In this document: positions 1 to 6,526 of the stretch, piece after piece | How the letters are laid out: every line of letters starts with the position of its first letter | Numbering within the stretch: position 1 is the first letter of the stretch | NCBI RefSeq assembly: GCF_001983105.1 | Contig: NZ_MOMC01000058.1 | Span: 36,902 to 46,925, forward strand | Direction of reading: 5' to 3' | DNA: 10,024 bases | Origin: Pseudofrankia asymbiotica | GTDB taxonomy: Bacteria > Actinomycetota > Actinomycetes > Frankiales > Frankiaceae | Program-made: the position numbers and the translations under genes | The notes under the pieces: generated by a model | Databases searched by the model: none | The model's input: only the letters and a program-made list of their open reading frames with translations | What the model was told of the DNA's origin: nothing

Positions 1-24
1 CCGCCGGACGGCCTCGGGCCGCGG

Positions 25-1035
25 TCAGGGCAGGGTGTAGGCGGCGCGCTGGCGGGCCAGGACATGGTCGCGCGCGCCGACGCCGGGGCCATCGGCGACC
101 GCGGTCGGGCCATCGGCGGCGGATCCGGCCGCGGTCTGCTCGGGAAGTGCCGGGGCGACCCAGGTGTCGAGGTCCGGGTGGTGGAAGAAGACGACCGAGT
201 ACCGCTCCGGAGCAGGCACGCCGGGAGTGCGGGGTGGGTTGACGACGCGGTGCAGGTTCTTCGGGATCTGGCCGCGGGTCCACAGGTGCAGCAGGTCGCC
301 GGCCTGCAGCAGGACCGCGCCGGGCGGGAACTCGACCGGCACCCACGCGCCGTCCGGGCCGAGCGCCGCCTCGAGCCCGGACCGGCCGTCGGCCCAGAGC
401 AGGGTCAGCCCGCCGATGTCGGCGTGCGGGCGCTGCCGGGTCCGGCCGGGAGCCGGGGCCTCCGGCTGGGCGAGGTAATGGTTGACGCACAGGTTCGAGT
501 GCTGCCGCGCCGTCCAGGCGGGCAGGTCGGCGGCGGGCAGCCCGAGCGCCTCGCCGATCATCTCGACGAGCCGGTTCGTCAGCGCCCGTGCCGTCCGGTA
601 GTACGTCGTCCAGGTCGCCGTCAGGCTCGCCGGCCGTTTCGGCCACAGCGGGAACGCCGCCGCCCACGCGGTGTCGTCGGCATACGCCGCCGGGTCGGGC
701 AGGGCCAGCTCGTAGCGTTCCAGCAGCAGGGCGTCCGGACCGCCCTCGTAGAGCGGCTGCCAGCCGGCCCACTCCCCCGTGCCCGGCCAGCGCACCGGCT
801 CCTTCTGCTCCGGTCCGAGGGCGAAGAACTCCTGGGACGCCTCGACCATCGCGGCCAGGTCCGCGCCGAACGACCCGCCGGCGGAGAACTCGTCGAGCCC
901 GGTCAGGAACACGCACGAGTTCCGCCGCAGGGCGTCCACCAGCGCGTCGGCGGACGTCGCCGGAAGGTCGAGCACGGGTATCCGCGCGGCGGGAACAGCG
1001 GCGGGAATCGCGGGGGCGGCGGAAGGCAGGTCCAT
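25..1035 (-). CDS. Fe(II)/2-oxoglutarate-dependent oxygenase, isopenicillin N synthase-like family
   Basis: The 336-residue product fits the non-haem iron oxygenase family related to isopenicillin N synthase, gibberellin oxidases and flavanone hydroxylases. The N-terminal part (about residues 18-60, starting RIPVLDL) is the usual DIOX_N region. The C-terminal jelly-roll carries the iron triad H204-x-D206 (in RPHADIGGLTLLW) and H262 (in NLHRVVNP). An R278-x-S280 pair (ERYSVVFF) matches the family's 2-oxoglutarate carboxylate clamp, and an NHY motif lies at 185-187. The substrate cannot be read from the sequence; secondary-metabolite or amino-acid oxidation is typical. I chose ATG 1035 because GGAG lies 5 nt upstream and the oxygenase domain starts soon after. 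The frame stays open to 1182, but that stretch is a non-coding tandem repeat. The low-complexity C-terminal tail contains a 12-bp direct repeat (86-97 and 107-118). The gene stands alone, divergent from the glycosidase. The family call is solid; the function is open. Confidence 0.9.
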   Translation of the reverse strand: MDLPSAAPAIPAAVPAARIPVLDLPATSADALVDALRRNSCVFLTGLDEFSAGGSFGADLAAMVEASQEFFALGPEQKEPVRWPGTGEWAGWQPLYEGGPDALLLERYELALPDPAAYADDTAWAAAFPLWPKRPASLTATWTTYYRTARALTNRLVEMIGEALGLPAADLPAWTARQHSNLCVNHYLAQPEAPAPGRTRQRPHADIGGLTLLWADGRSGLEAALGPDGAWVPVEFPPGAVLLQAGDLLHLWTRGQIPKNLHRVVNPPRTPGVPAPERYSVVFFHHPDLDTWVAPALPEQTAAGSAADGPTAVADGPGVGARDHVLARQRAAYTLP

Positions 1036-1047
1036 CACGTCTCCAGG

Positions 1048-1117
1048 TCGGTGCTGGGTGACCAGTACTGGACGACCAGGGCTGAGTAGCCAGGGCCGGA
1101 TAGCCAGAGCTGGGTGA
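1048..1117. repeat. 14-bp tandem repeat array (4 clear units plus 1 decayed) upstream of the oxygenase gene
   Basis: Units read on the plus strand: CCAGTACTGGACGA (1062-1075), CCAGGGCTGAGTAG (1076-1089), CCAGGGCCGGATAG (1090-1103) and CCAGAGCTGGGTGA (1104-1117). A decayed unit, TCGGTGCTGGGTGA, occupies 1048-1061. Each clear unit has a CCAGNNCTGG-like core plus a 4-nt spacer; the core at 1062-1071 is a perfect 10-bp palindrome. An 11-bp GCTGGGTGACC direct repeat at 1053-1063 and 1109-1119 frames the array. The period is not a multiple of three and the array ends just before the oxygenase ribosome-binding site, so it is leader DNA and not coding. It could be a multi-site operator or a minisatellite. 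Confidence 0.8.
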
Positions 1118-1165
1118 CCGGGCCGCCGTTCCGACGCTGGAGGTAGATACCCGAGGACTCCCGCG

Positions 1166-1195
1166 AGGCTAGCCGCGCCCACGCGCCTCGGTCAA
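1166..1195 (-). promoter_or_regulatory. Candidate housekeeping-type promoter for the oxygenase gene
   Basis: On the minus strand TTGACC (1195-1190) is followed after 18 nt by TAGCCT (1171-1166). These match the actinobacterial housekeeping pattern TTGAC(R/C) and TANNNT with an acceptable spacer. Transcription would start near 1159, giving a leader of about 120 nt that contains the 14-bp repeat array. This is motif matching by eye only, and TANNNT is a loose pattern. Confidence 0.45.
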
Positions 1196-1332
1196 CGGTG
1201 GGCACGATCATGCCGGCGCGCCACGAAGAACCGGCCAACCGGTGATCTCGCGCGGGGCCGTCGGCGTCTCGCCGTGCCCGCCCCGTCGCCGGGCGTTCGC
1301 TGGGCCGTCGGCGTCCGGTCCGGTCGGCGGAC

Positions 1333-1345
1333 TAGCCTGATGTGC
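1333..1345 (+). promoter_or_regulatory. -10 element placed for leaderless transcription of the glycosidase gene
   Basis: TAGCCT at 1333-1338 fits TANNNT and is followed by 7 nt and then ATG 1346. This is the arrangement seen at many leaderless actinobacterial genes, where the transcript begins at the A of the start codon. No convincing -35 hexamer is visible about 17 nt upstream. The alternative is translation from ATG 1340 using GGCGGA (1326-1331) as a weak ribosome-binding site with an 8-nt spacing. Confidence 0.4.
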
Positions 1346-2512
1346 ATGATCCTCGGTGAGGTGGACGGGGCCGCGGCGGTACTGGAGCGGTGCTGGCGCG
1401 ACGGCTACTGCGTGCCGAACCCGGACGTCTATCCGCATCTGTGGCTGTGGGACTCGTGCTTTCACTCGATCTCGTGGGCGGCGCTCGGCGACCCGCGCGC
1501 GGCGATCGAGCTCGCGTCCTGCCTTGACGCGCAGCTGCCCAGTGGCTTTGTCCCGCACATGCGCTACGCGGCGCCGTCGGAGGGCTCCGGCCCGCTGACC
1601 GACCGCTCCTCCTTCACCCAGCCACCGATCTACGCCCATGCCGCCCGGGTCCTGACCGAGCGCGGACTGTCGCCCGTGCCCGGCACGCTGGAGCGGATCG
1701 AGCGCGCGCTGGACTACCTGTGGAACCACCGGATGACGGCGGACGGCCTGCTGTTCATCGTCCACCCCTGGGAGTCCGGGTCGGACGACTCGCCGCGGTT
1801 CGACGACTGGATCGGCCGGTCCGCCTGGTCGCGCCTGGCATTCACGATCTTCGACCATCAGCTGGTGGAGGCCACGAAGTTCGACGAGGAGGGCGCGGCC
1901 GTGTGGTCGCGGGAGTTCGTCGTCGCCCCGGCCGCGATCAACGCGTTCGCCGCGCACGCCGCCCGCGAGCTCGCCACGCTCACCGGCAGCCAGGAGTGGC
2001 ACCGCCGCGCCGACGAGCTGGCGGCCGCCATCGACGGCCTGCTGTGGGACGGCGAGCAGCGCCACTGGGTGGACCAGCCGATCGTCGGCGGTGGCCCCAG
2101 CGCCGCCCTGCCGACGCTCGACGGCCTCATCCCCGCCCTCGTCACGCCCGACCCGGAGCGGGCCCGGCTGGCGCTCGCCCAGGCGGAGGACGCCGCCGGC
2201 TACGGGGCCCCGTTCGGCCTGCGGTTCGTGCCTGCCGGCCACCCCCGCTACCAGCCCGAACAGTACTGGCGCGGCCCGGCCTGGCCGCAGCTGAACTACA
2301 TGCTCTACCAGGCCGCCCTTCGCTGGGAGGCGACGACGCTCGCCGACACGATCGCCGACGCCAGCCGCCGCGCCGCACTCGTCTCCGGATTCGCCGAGTA
2401 CTGGAACCCGGAGACGGGCGCGGGCCTCGGCGCGATCCCGCAGGGCTGGGCCGCCCTCGCCGCCGCCTACCCCGCCGTCCCCGCCCAGCCGGAACCGCCG
2501 GCCGCCGACTGA
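1346..2512 (+). CDS. GH63 / mannosylglycerate hydrolase-like (alpha/alpha)6-barrel glycosidase
   Basis: The product (388 residues from ATG 1346) looks like a cytoplasmic (alpha/alpha)6-barrel glycoside hydrolase of the GH63/MGH1 type. No signal peptide is seen. Conserved blocks appear in order: WLWDSCFH (33-40), QLPSGFVPHM (63-72), HPWESGSDDSPRFDDW (140-155), YWRGPAWPQLNY (307-318) and EYWNPETGAGLGA (351-363). In this family an Asp of the HPWESG-D block (D147 or D148 here) is the expected general acid and the Glu of the EYW/NPETG block the expected general base. Relatives act on glucosyl- or mannosylglycerate, or on alpha-glucosides such as trehalose-like sugars; the substrate is not readable here. 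It is somewhat shorter than the glucosylglycerate hydrolases I know of (over 400 residues). Alternative starts are ATG 1340 and a start at 1274. The gene converges on the thioesterase-like gene, 30 bp away, and is probably monocistronic. Confidence 0.85.
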   Translation: MILGEVDGAAAVLERCWRDGYCVPNPDVYPHLWLWDSCFHSISWAALGDPRAAIELASCLDAQLPSGFVPHMRYAAPSEGSGPLTDRSSFTQPPIYAHAARVLTERGLSPVPGTLERIERALDYLWNHRMTADGLLFIVHPWESGSDDSPRFDDWIGRSAWSRLAFTIFDHQLVEATKFDEEGAAVWSREFVVAPAAINAFAAHAARELATLTGSQEWHRRADELAAAIDGLLWDGEQRHWVDQPIVGGGPSAALPTLDGLIPALVTPDPERARLALAQAEDAAGYGAPFGLRFVPAGHPRYQPEQYWRGPAWPQLNYMLYQAALRWEATTLADTIADASRRAALVSGFAEYWNPETGAGLGAIPQGWAALAAAYPAVPAQPEPPAAD

Positions 2513-2542
2513 CCTGGTCCCAGCGCCAGGCGGTGATGATCC

Positions 2543-3580
2543 TTACCGGCGCCCGGCGTGCCCGACGCCCGGGCGCTGGCGGTCGGGCCCGGCCGCGCGG
2601 GTGCGGGTGATGGGTGCCGGGCCGAGGGTGGGCACCAGGCCGGGCGCGGGCGCGGGACGGCTGGCGGGCGCGGGACGGGGCGCGGGCGCGGACCGGGGCG
2701 CGGGCTGCGGGTTGAACAGGTAGCGCTGGACGATTGTCGCGACGTCCCACAGGTACGGGTTGGCGAACATCGTGATGTGGTCGCCGGGGATGACGGCGGT
2801 GGTCAGGTCCGCGACGCCCGTGTTCTCCCAGCCGAGGCAGGGCGACGTGGACAGGCGCAGCTGGGACGGCTGGCCCCACGGGTTCGCCGGGTTGGCCGGG
2901 CGGATGAGGACCACGGGCAGGTCGGACGGCGGCGGGCTGTAGGCCGCGTAGGCACGCACGGCGGCCGCGTAGGTGTCGACGGCGTCGAGCAGGTGGTCCT
3001 CGTAGTCGTCGGGATCGGTGGCGCCGAGCGCGCGGGCGATCGCGGCGCCCTGCGTGCTGAGAGGCACCCCGTGGTCGACGCCGCAGCGGCAGGCGCCCTG
3101 CCAGACACAGGCCAGGTGGCGCATCCGGGCGAGCTCGCGGACCGCCAGCTTGGGGTTGTCGGCCGGTGGGGCCTGCCCGGGCAGCGGCAGCGCGGCGTCG
3201 AACAGGAACACCCGGGCCACCGGCTGGCCGAGGCCGCGCAGCAGCCGGCCCAGCTCGTAGGCGACGACCCCGCCGAACCCGTACCCGCCCAGCTGGTAGG
3301 GGCCGCCTCCGGGCTGGTCGAGCAGCACCGAGGGCAGCAGGTGCACCGCCATCGCGCGGACGTCGGCGAGCGGTGTGCGGGCGCCGTCGCGGCCCGGCAG
3401 GTCGAGCCCCCGGCAGACGGTGCTGACGCTGAGCGCGCCGGCGAGCGGGAGACCGGGGTGCGGTGGGCCTTCCAGGCCGCCGACGAGGAACAGCGGCGGC
3501 GGGCGGCGGCTCCTCGTCGCCGCGCCGGCGGGCGCACGCCGGGGGGCGGGCCGGGGCGCGGGGCGGGTGGCCACGGGCAT
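2543..3580 (-). CDS. Stand-alone NRPS/PKS-type thioesterase-fold protein lacking the catalytic serine
   Basis: The 345-residue product has an alpha/beta-hydrolase thioesterase domain of the NRPS/PKS type (about residues 28-290), with Pro/Ala/Arg-rich ends. Recognisable blocks are PPLFLVGGLEG (28-38), GPYQLGGYGFGGVVAYELGRLL (93-114), VARVFLFDAALP (121-132) and IPGDHITMF (264-272). The nucleophile elbow is normally G-[YH]-S-F-G-G, but position 101 is Gly (codon GGG, 3278-3280). The triad Asp (D128, 27 residues on, the same spacing as in surfactin TE) and His (H268) are retained. The usual His-Gly after the first strand is also Gly-Gly (VGGLEG). The lid region holds C158, C164, C166 and H170. 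Such proteins normally release or edit thioester-bound acyl or peptide chains; without Ser this one is probably not a hydrolase. I chose ATG 3580 because it lies 11 nt after the upstream stop and the earlier frame overlaps that gene; no strong ribosome-binding site is seen. It is the last gene of the block. Confidence 0.82.
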   Translation of the reverse strand: MPVATRPAPRPAPRRAPAGAATRSRRPPPLFLVGGLEGPPHPGLPLAGALSVSTVCRGLDLPGRDGARTPLADVRAMAVHLLPSVLLDQPGGGPYQLGGYGFGGVVAYELGRLLRGLGQPVARVFLFDAALPLPGQAPPADNPKLAVRELARMRHLACVWQGACRCGVDHGVPLSTQGAAIARALGATDPDDYEDHLLDAVDTYAAAVRAYAAYSPPPSDLPVVLIRPANPANPWGQPSQLRLSTSPCLGWENTGVADLTTAVIPGDHITMFANPYLWDVATIVQRYLFNPQPAPRSAPAPRPAPASRPAPAPGLVPTLGPAPITRTRAAGPDRQRPGVGHAGRR

Positions 3581-3591
3581 GTCGGTGGGCT

Positions 3592-4521
3592 TCAATCCGG
3601 GCCTGCCCAGGTGACGGTGACACGGCCGGCGGCGACGCGGCCGGCGCTCACGGCGGACAGGACGGCGAACGTGGCCGCCGGTGACGTCGCCGAGGCGACC
3701 CGTGGCCTTGCATGCCAGGCGGCCGGGGCCGGGGCCGGGCGGTGGCCTGGCGACATCGGTGACGGCGAGGCCGGCGACGGCGGGATCGGCGACCGGGGGC
3801 GGGGCGCGGGCAGGTAGGGCGAGCGCACCGCGGTGGACAGGCCCATCCGGCCGACGAGCAGCGTGACCTGGTTCCCGGCGGCGCGTACGGCGGCGCGCCA
3901 CTCGACCGGGATCGTGTGGCTGAGCCGCTCGATCCCCTGCCGCCCGTCGGCGCGCGGATGGACCAGGTCGAGGAGGGCCGGGCCGATCCTGACCGTCCAG
4001 CCGGCCACGAACGGCGGGTCGGCCCGCAGCGACGCGTGCAGCGCGAGCCCGGTGGCGAGGGCGTGCGACACCGCCGGGTCGATGAGCTCCCCGGGCCGCA
4101 ACCTGCCAGGGTCGCCGGGGGCGCGCGGGTCGGTCGTCATCAGGTCGTCATCGTCATCCACGGCGAGCAGCGGCTGCGGCCGGCAGCCGGTCAGCGCCGC
4201 CGTGCCGATGCCCAGCAGGTCCGCGTAGACGATGCTCGACCCGCTGGCGGCGAGCTCCGCGTCCGCGAGCGCCGCCGGCGCGACGGTGACCGCGGACGGG
4301 GCGCACTCGGCGTGGACGAGCTGGACGCGCCGCACGAGGCGGTGCGGGTAGCGGCGCAGCACCAGCGACGTCGCCTCGCCCGTCGCGAGGTCGCCCTCGC
4401 CCTCGCAGACCGAGCACCGGTAGGTACTGGGGTGCGGCCCGTGGCGCAGCGCCGCGAGCAGGTCGGCCGGCAGGAGGGCGGCGACCGTGGGGTCGACGCG
4501 CAGGTCACGCACACTCGTCAC
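3592..4521 (-). CDS. Unrecognised protein with a CxxC...HxxC putative zinc site
   Basis: I do not recognise this 309-residue protein. Near the N-terminus, C36-S-V-C39 is followed by H70-A-E-C73, a pattern that could bind one zinc in a small ribbon or treble-clef-like unit. The middle (about 75-210) looks globular, with helices and strands and a run of five Asp (about residues 122-126). From about residue 230 the chain becomes a Pro/Ser/Ala-rich tail ending in an Ala/Val-rich stretch. No signal peptide or clear membrane helix is seen. The start is uncertain: GTG 4521 overlaps the upstream gene by 17 nt, GTG 4512 by 8 nt, and GTG 4569 by 65 nt. All imply translational coupling. It sits between the Pro/Ala/Ser-tailed protein and the thioesterase-like gene, so the three are probably co-expressed. 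Function is unknown. Confidence 0.75.
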   Translation of the reverse strand: MTSVRDLRVDPTVAALLPADLLAALRHGPHPSTYRCSVCEGEGDLATGEATSLVLRRYPHRLVRRVQLVHAECAPSAVTVAPAALADAELAASGSSIVYADLLGIGTAALTGCRPQPLLAVDDDDDLMTTDPRAPGDPGRLRPGELIDPAVSHALATGLALHASLRADPPFVAGWTVRIGPALLDLVHPRADGRQGIERLSHTIPVEWRAAVRAAGNQVTLLVGRMGLSTAVRSPYLPAPRPRSPIPPSPASPSPMSPGHRPAPAPAAWHARPRVASATSPAATFAVLSAVSAGRVAAGRVTVTWAGPD

Positions 4522-5359
4522 CGGCGCGACGCCCGTCCACCAGCGTGCCGGTGGCGGGGCTCCTCGCACCGTCGCCAGCGGTGTGCGGCTTGGTGAGACC
4601 GCCGACGCGGCGGCCTTCGACGGAGCCGGCCGCCGAGCGTGGCTCGGTGACAGCGGCCGCGCCGCGTGCGCCCGCGGGAACCCTCGCCACGCGACGGCCG
4701 TCCCCGCGGCGGCCGGCGGCGGCCGGCTCGGCGACGGCCGGGGCGCGCTGGCCGAGGGGCCGGGCGGCGACGCGGTGGTCGTCTCCCCGCGCGAGCACGG
4801 CGGGCGGCTCGGCGGGCACTCCTGACGAGGAGGGTCCGGACGCGGAGGGTCCGGACGCGGAGGGCATCGGCGCCGCGGGCACTGGCGCGGAGGGGACGGG
4901 TGTCGGCGGGACGGCGGCGCTGGGCACGGGGATGGCGGGGGCGGGGACCGAGGCGCCGGGACCGGGGGCGTCGTCGTCGGTGGCGGGAAACGCGGTGAGG
5001 GTGTCCGGGATGGAATGGCGCAGGTCGGACAGCTCCGGGTACGGGATGCCGTCGGCGGCCTCGCGGCCGGCGAGCAGGAGGGCGTGGGCGGCGGTCACCC
5101 ATTCGGTGGTGTCATCGGAGCCGGCCGCCTGGCAGACGATCGCCCAGGTGTCGAGCACCTTGGCGAGCGCGCCCGCGACGTAGGCCGGCATCCGCACGAC
5201 GACGGCGGGCAGCGCGTCGCCGCCCGGCTCGTCGGCGGCGATCAGCCGGGCTCGGTCGACGTCCACCTCCATCTCGATGACGGACAGCAGCAGTGGTAGC
5301 GCGGGGTACTCGGGCATCACCGGCGGTGCCACCGGCATCGGCCGCGTCGGAGGCTTCAT
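4505..5359 (-). CDS. Unrecognised protein with compact N-terminus and long Pro/Ala/Ser/Arg tail
   Basis: I do not recognise this 284-residue protein. Residues 15-125 look folded and mostly helical (for example VVVRMPAYVAGALAKVLDTW and a following WVTAAHALLLAGREAADG segment) with several acidic residues. From about 130 the chain is low-complexity: Pro/Ala/Val/Ser repeats (PVPSAPVPAAPMP-like), a doubled ASGPS pentapeptide, then an Arg/Ala/Gly-rich end. No signal peptide, membrane segment or enzyme motif is seen. ATG 5359 is preceded by GGAGG with a 10-nt spacing; ATG 5338 and ATG 5317 are alternatives. It follows the GTPase gene by 85 nt and its last 17 nt overlap the next gene. A role as an adaptor of the upstream conservon is conceivable from position only. 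Confidence 0.72.
   Translation of the reverse strand: MKPPTRPMPVAPPVMPEYPALPLLLSVIEMEVDVDRARLIAADEPGGDALPAVVVRMPAYVAGALAKVLDTWAIVCQAAGSDDTTEWVTAAHALLLAGREAADGIPYPELSDLRHSIPDTLTAFPATDDDAPGPGASVPAPAIPVPSAAVPPTPVPSAPVPAAPMPSASGPSASGPSSSGVPAEPPAVLARGDDHRVAARPLGQRAPAVAEPAAAGRRGDGRRVARVPAGARGAAAVTEPRSAAGSVEGRRVGGLTKPHTAGDGARSPATGTLVDGRRAGDECA
4829..4864. repeat. 15-bp tandem repeat inside a coding tail
   Basis: Two perfect copies of GGAGGGTCCGGACGC (4829-4843 and 4844-4858) are followed by a 6-nt partial third copy. The unit contains the palindrome TCCGGA. It is a multiple of three and keeps frame, giving a doubled Ala-Ser-Gly-Pro-Ser in the tail of the 284-residue protein. It looks like slippage in a disordered region. 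Confidence 0.85.
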
Positions 5360-5444
5360 CGTTACTCGCCCTCCCTAGAGGGTTAGGGCCGACCGGTACG
5401 CGACGATGGCGAAGTCTCGCGTGCCCGAAAGCCCGTTCCTGGTG

Positions 5445-6146
5445 TCACGTTCTCTGCGGGGTTGGCTGGGACCGGGCGGCGCGGGCCTCTTCGGCGAGGG
5501 TCGCTTCCAGGGCGTGGCGGACGAGGGCGATGAGTGCCGCCCGGGTGGACGGCTGGTGGCGGGCGTCGCACATGACCACCGGGTGCTCGATGTCGAGCGC
5601 CTTGCGCACGTCGGTGACCGGGTGGACGAGCGCGCCGTCGAACTGGTTGACGGCGACGACGAACGGCAGCTTGCGGTCCTCGAAGAAGTCGATCGCGGCG
5701 AAACAGTCGGGCAGGCGGCGGGTGTCGGCGAGCACGACCGCGCCGACCGCGCCGACCGTCAGCTCGTCCCACATGAACCAGAAGCGGTCCTGGCCGGGCG
5801 TGCCGAACAGGTAGAGGACGACGTCCTGCTCGGGCAGCGTGATCCGGCCGAAGTCCATCGCGACGGTCGTGGTGGTCTTCCCCGCGATCCTGCTGGTGTC
5901 GTCGACGCCGACGCTCGCCGCGGTCATGTGCGCCTCGGTCGTCAACGGCGGGATCTCGCTGACGGAGCCGACGAACGTTGTCTTGCCGACCCCGAAACCA
6001 CCGGCGATGATGATCTTCAAGGGGGTGGTGGTGACATCCGGGTCGGCGTCCCCGCCGGCCGGGCCGTTCGGGAGGCCACCCTGGCGGGTCGGGCCATTCG
6101 GGGGGCCACCCTGGCGGGTCGGGCCGCTAGAGCCGCTGAAGGCCAT
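5445..6146 (-). CDS. cvnD: Conservon GTP/ATP-binding protein (CvnD-like, MglA/Ras-type small GTPase)
   Basis: The 233-residue product is the small GTPase of a conservon. After a Gly/Pro-rich N-terminal extension of about 42 residues comes the P-loop GGFGVGKTT (49-57). An AMDFGRI block follows (97-102), then LFGTPGQDRF (113-122) as the switch II/G3 equivalent, and VNQFDG (166-171) as the base-specificity NKxD equivalent, with Gln in place of Lys. These variants are usual for this family. In Streptomyces, CvnD proteins bind guanine nucleotide and assemble with CvnA-C at the membrane. ATG 6146 has AAGGTG 5 nt upstream and overlaps the end of the DUF742 gene by 20 nt, implying translational coupling. 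The N-terminal extension contains an in-frame 30-bp duplication (6061-6120). The family call is very secure; its signalling partner outside the operon is unknown. Confidence 0.94.
   Translation of the reverse strand: MAFSGSSGPTRQGGPPNGPTRQGGLPNGPAGGDADPDVTTTPLKIIIAGGFGVGKTTFVGSVSEIPPLTTEAHMTAASVGVDDTSRIAGKTTTTVAMDFGRITLPEQDVVLYLFGTPGQDRFWFMWDELTVGAVGAVVLADTRRLPDCFAAIDFFEDRKLPFVVAVNQFDGALVHPVTDVRKALDIEHPVVMCDARHQPSTRAALIALVRHALEATLAEEARAARSQPTPQRT
6061..6120. repeat. 30-bp in-frame tandem duplication in the GTPase N-terminus
   Basis: Positions 6061-6090 and 6091-6120 match at 28 of 30 bases, with differences at unit positions 6 and 13. On the coding strand the unit gives a ten-residue repeat, PTRQGG-P/L-PNG, twice, just before the Ras-like fold. 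A recent local duplication in a disordered leader is the simplest reading. Confidence 0.9.
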
Positions 6147-6510
6147 CGAGCACCTTTCGGAGCAGTTCGGAATCGGGCCGCCAGTCGGGGCGCTCGGGCC
6201 GATGCACGACGACGAGACCGTCGCGGGCCATGTCGGCGACCAGCACCTGAGTCACACCCAGCGGCAGGTCAAGGCGCGCCGAGATCTCCGCGACGGACTG
6301 GAGCTGGCGGCAGAGGAAGGCGATCTCACGCTGCTCGGGGGGCATGCCGGCAGGTGGGCGCCGTGCGAGGGCCACCCCGTGCGAGGTGGTTGCGACCAAC
6401 GCGACCAGTTCCAACGCGCTGTGAGGCCGGGTACGCCCGCCCGTGACGGCGTAAGGGCGGACGACCGGTCCGGCTGCCTCGTCGGGCAGCTCCTCGTCGT
6501 CCCGAGGCAA
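6127..6510 (-). CDS. cvnC: Conservon DUF742 protein (CvnC-like), TTG start
   Basis: The 127-residue product belongs to the DUF742 family. It has the signature RPYAVTGGRT (18-27) and a C-terminal winged-helix-like part (about 60-104) with the family pattern SVAEISARLDLPLGVTQVLVADMARDGLV. DUF742 proteins are cytosolic conservon components thought to bridge the sensor kinase/roadblock pair and the GTPase. The start appears to be TTG 6510. No ATG or GTG lies upstream in this frame before the preceding gene, and GGAGG (6525-6521) lies 10 nt upstream. A GTG at 6517 is in another frame and does not give this protein. The gene begins 16 nt after the roadblock gene and overlaps the GTPase start by 20 nt. 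Confidence 0.93.
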   Translation of the reverse strand: MPRDDEELPDEAAGPVVRPYAVTGGRTRPHSALELVALVATTSHGVALARRPPAGMPPEQREIAFLCRQLQSVAEISARLDLPLGVTQVLVADMARDGLVVVHRPERPDWRPDSELLRKVLDGLQRL

Positions 6511-6526
6511 GGTGCACCCCCCTCCG

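Noticed and set aside
1036..1182. N-terminal extension of the oxygenase to a start at 1182
   Set aside because: The stretch covers the 14-bp repeat array, whose period is not a multiple of three. ATG 1035 has a good ribosome-binding site and fits the family length.
1208..2242. 344-codon open frame on the minus strand opposite the glycosidase
   Set aside because: The plus strand carries the conserved GH63-type blocks; the minus-strand translation is low-complexity.
2513..2530. CCTGG...CCAGG inverted repeat between the convergent genes as a bidirectional terminator
   Set aside because: The 5-bp stem with an 8-nt loop and no T run is too weak to call; such repeats are common by chance here.
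2142..3623. 493-codon open frame on the minus strand, in another frame over the thioesterase-like gene and the glycosidase end
   Set aside because: The translation is Pro/Arg/Ala noise. The thioesterase motifs are in the other frame.
3581..3901. N-terminal extension of the thioesterase-like gene to 3901
   Set aside because: It would overlap the upstream gene by about 310 bp and adds only Arg/Pro-rich sequence with no fold.
5360..5444. Terminator or promoter in the gap between the GTPase and the next gene
   Set aside because: Only short dyads (CCCT-AG-AGGG, ACCGGT) are visible, with no T run and no convincing -35/-10 pair.
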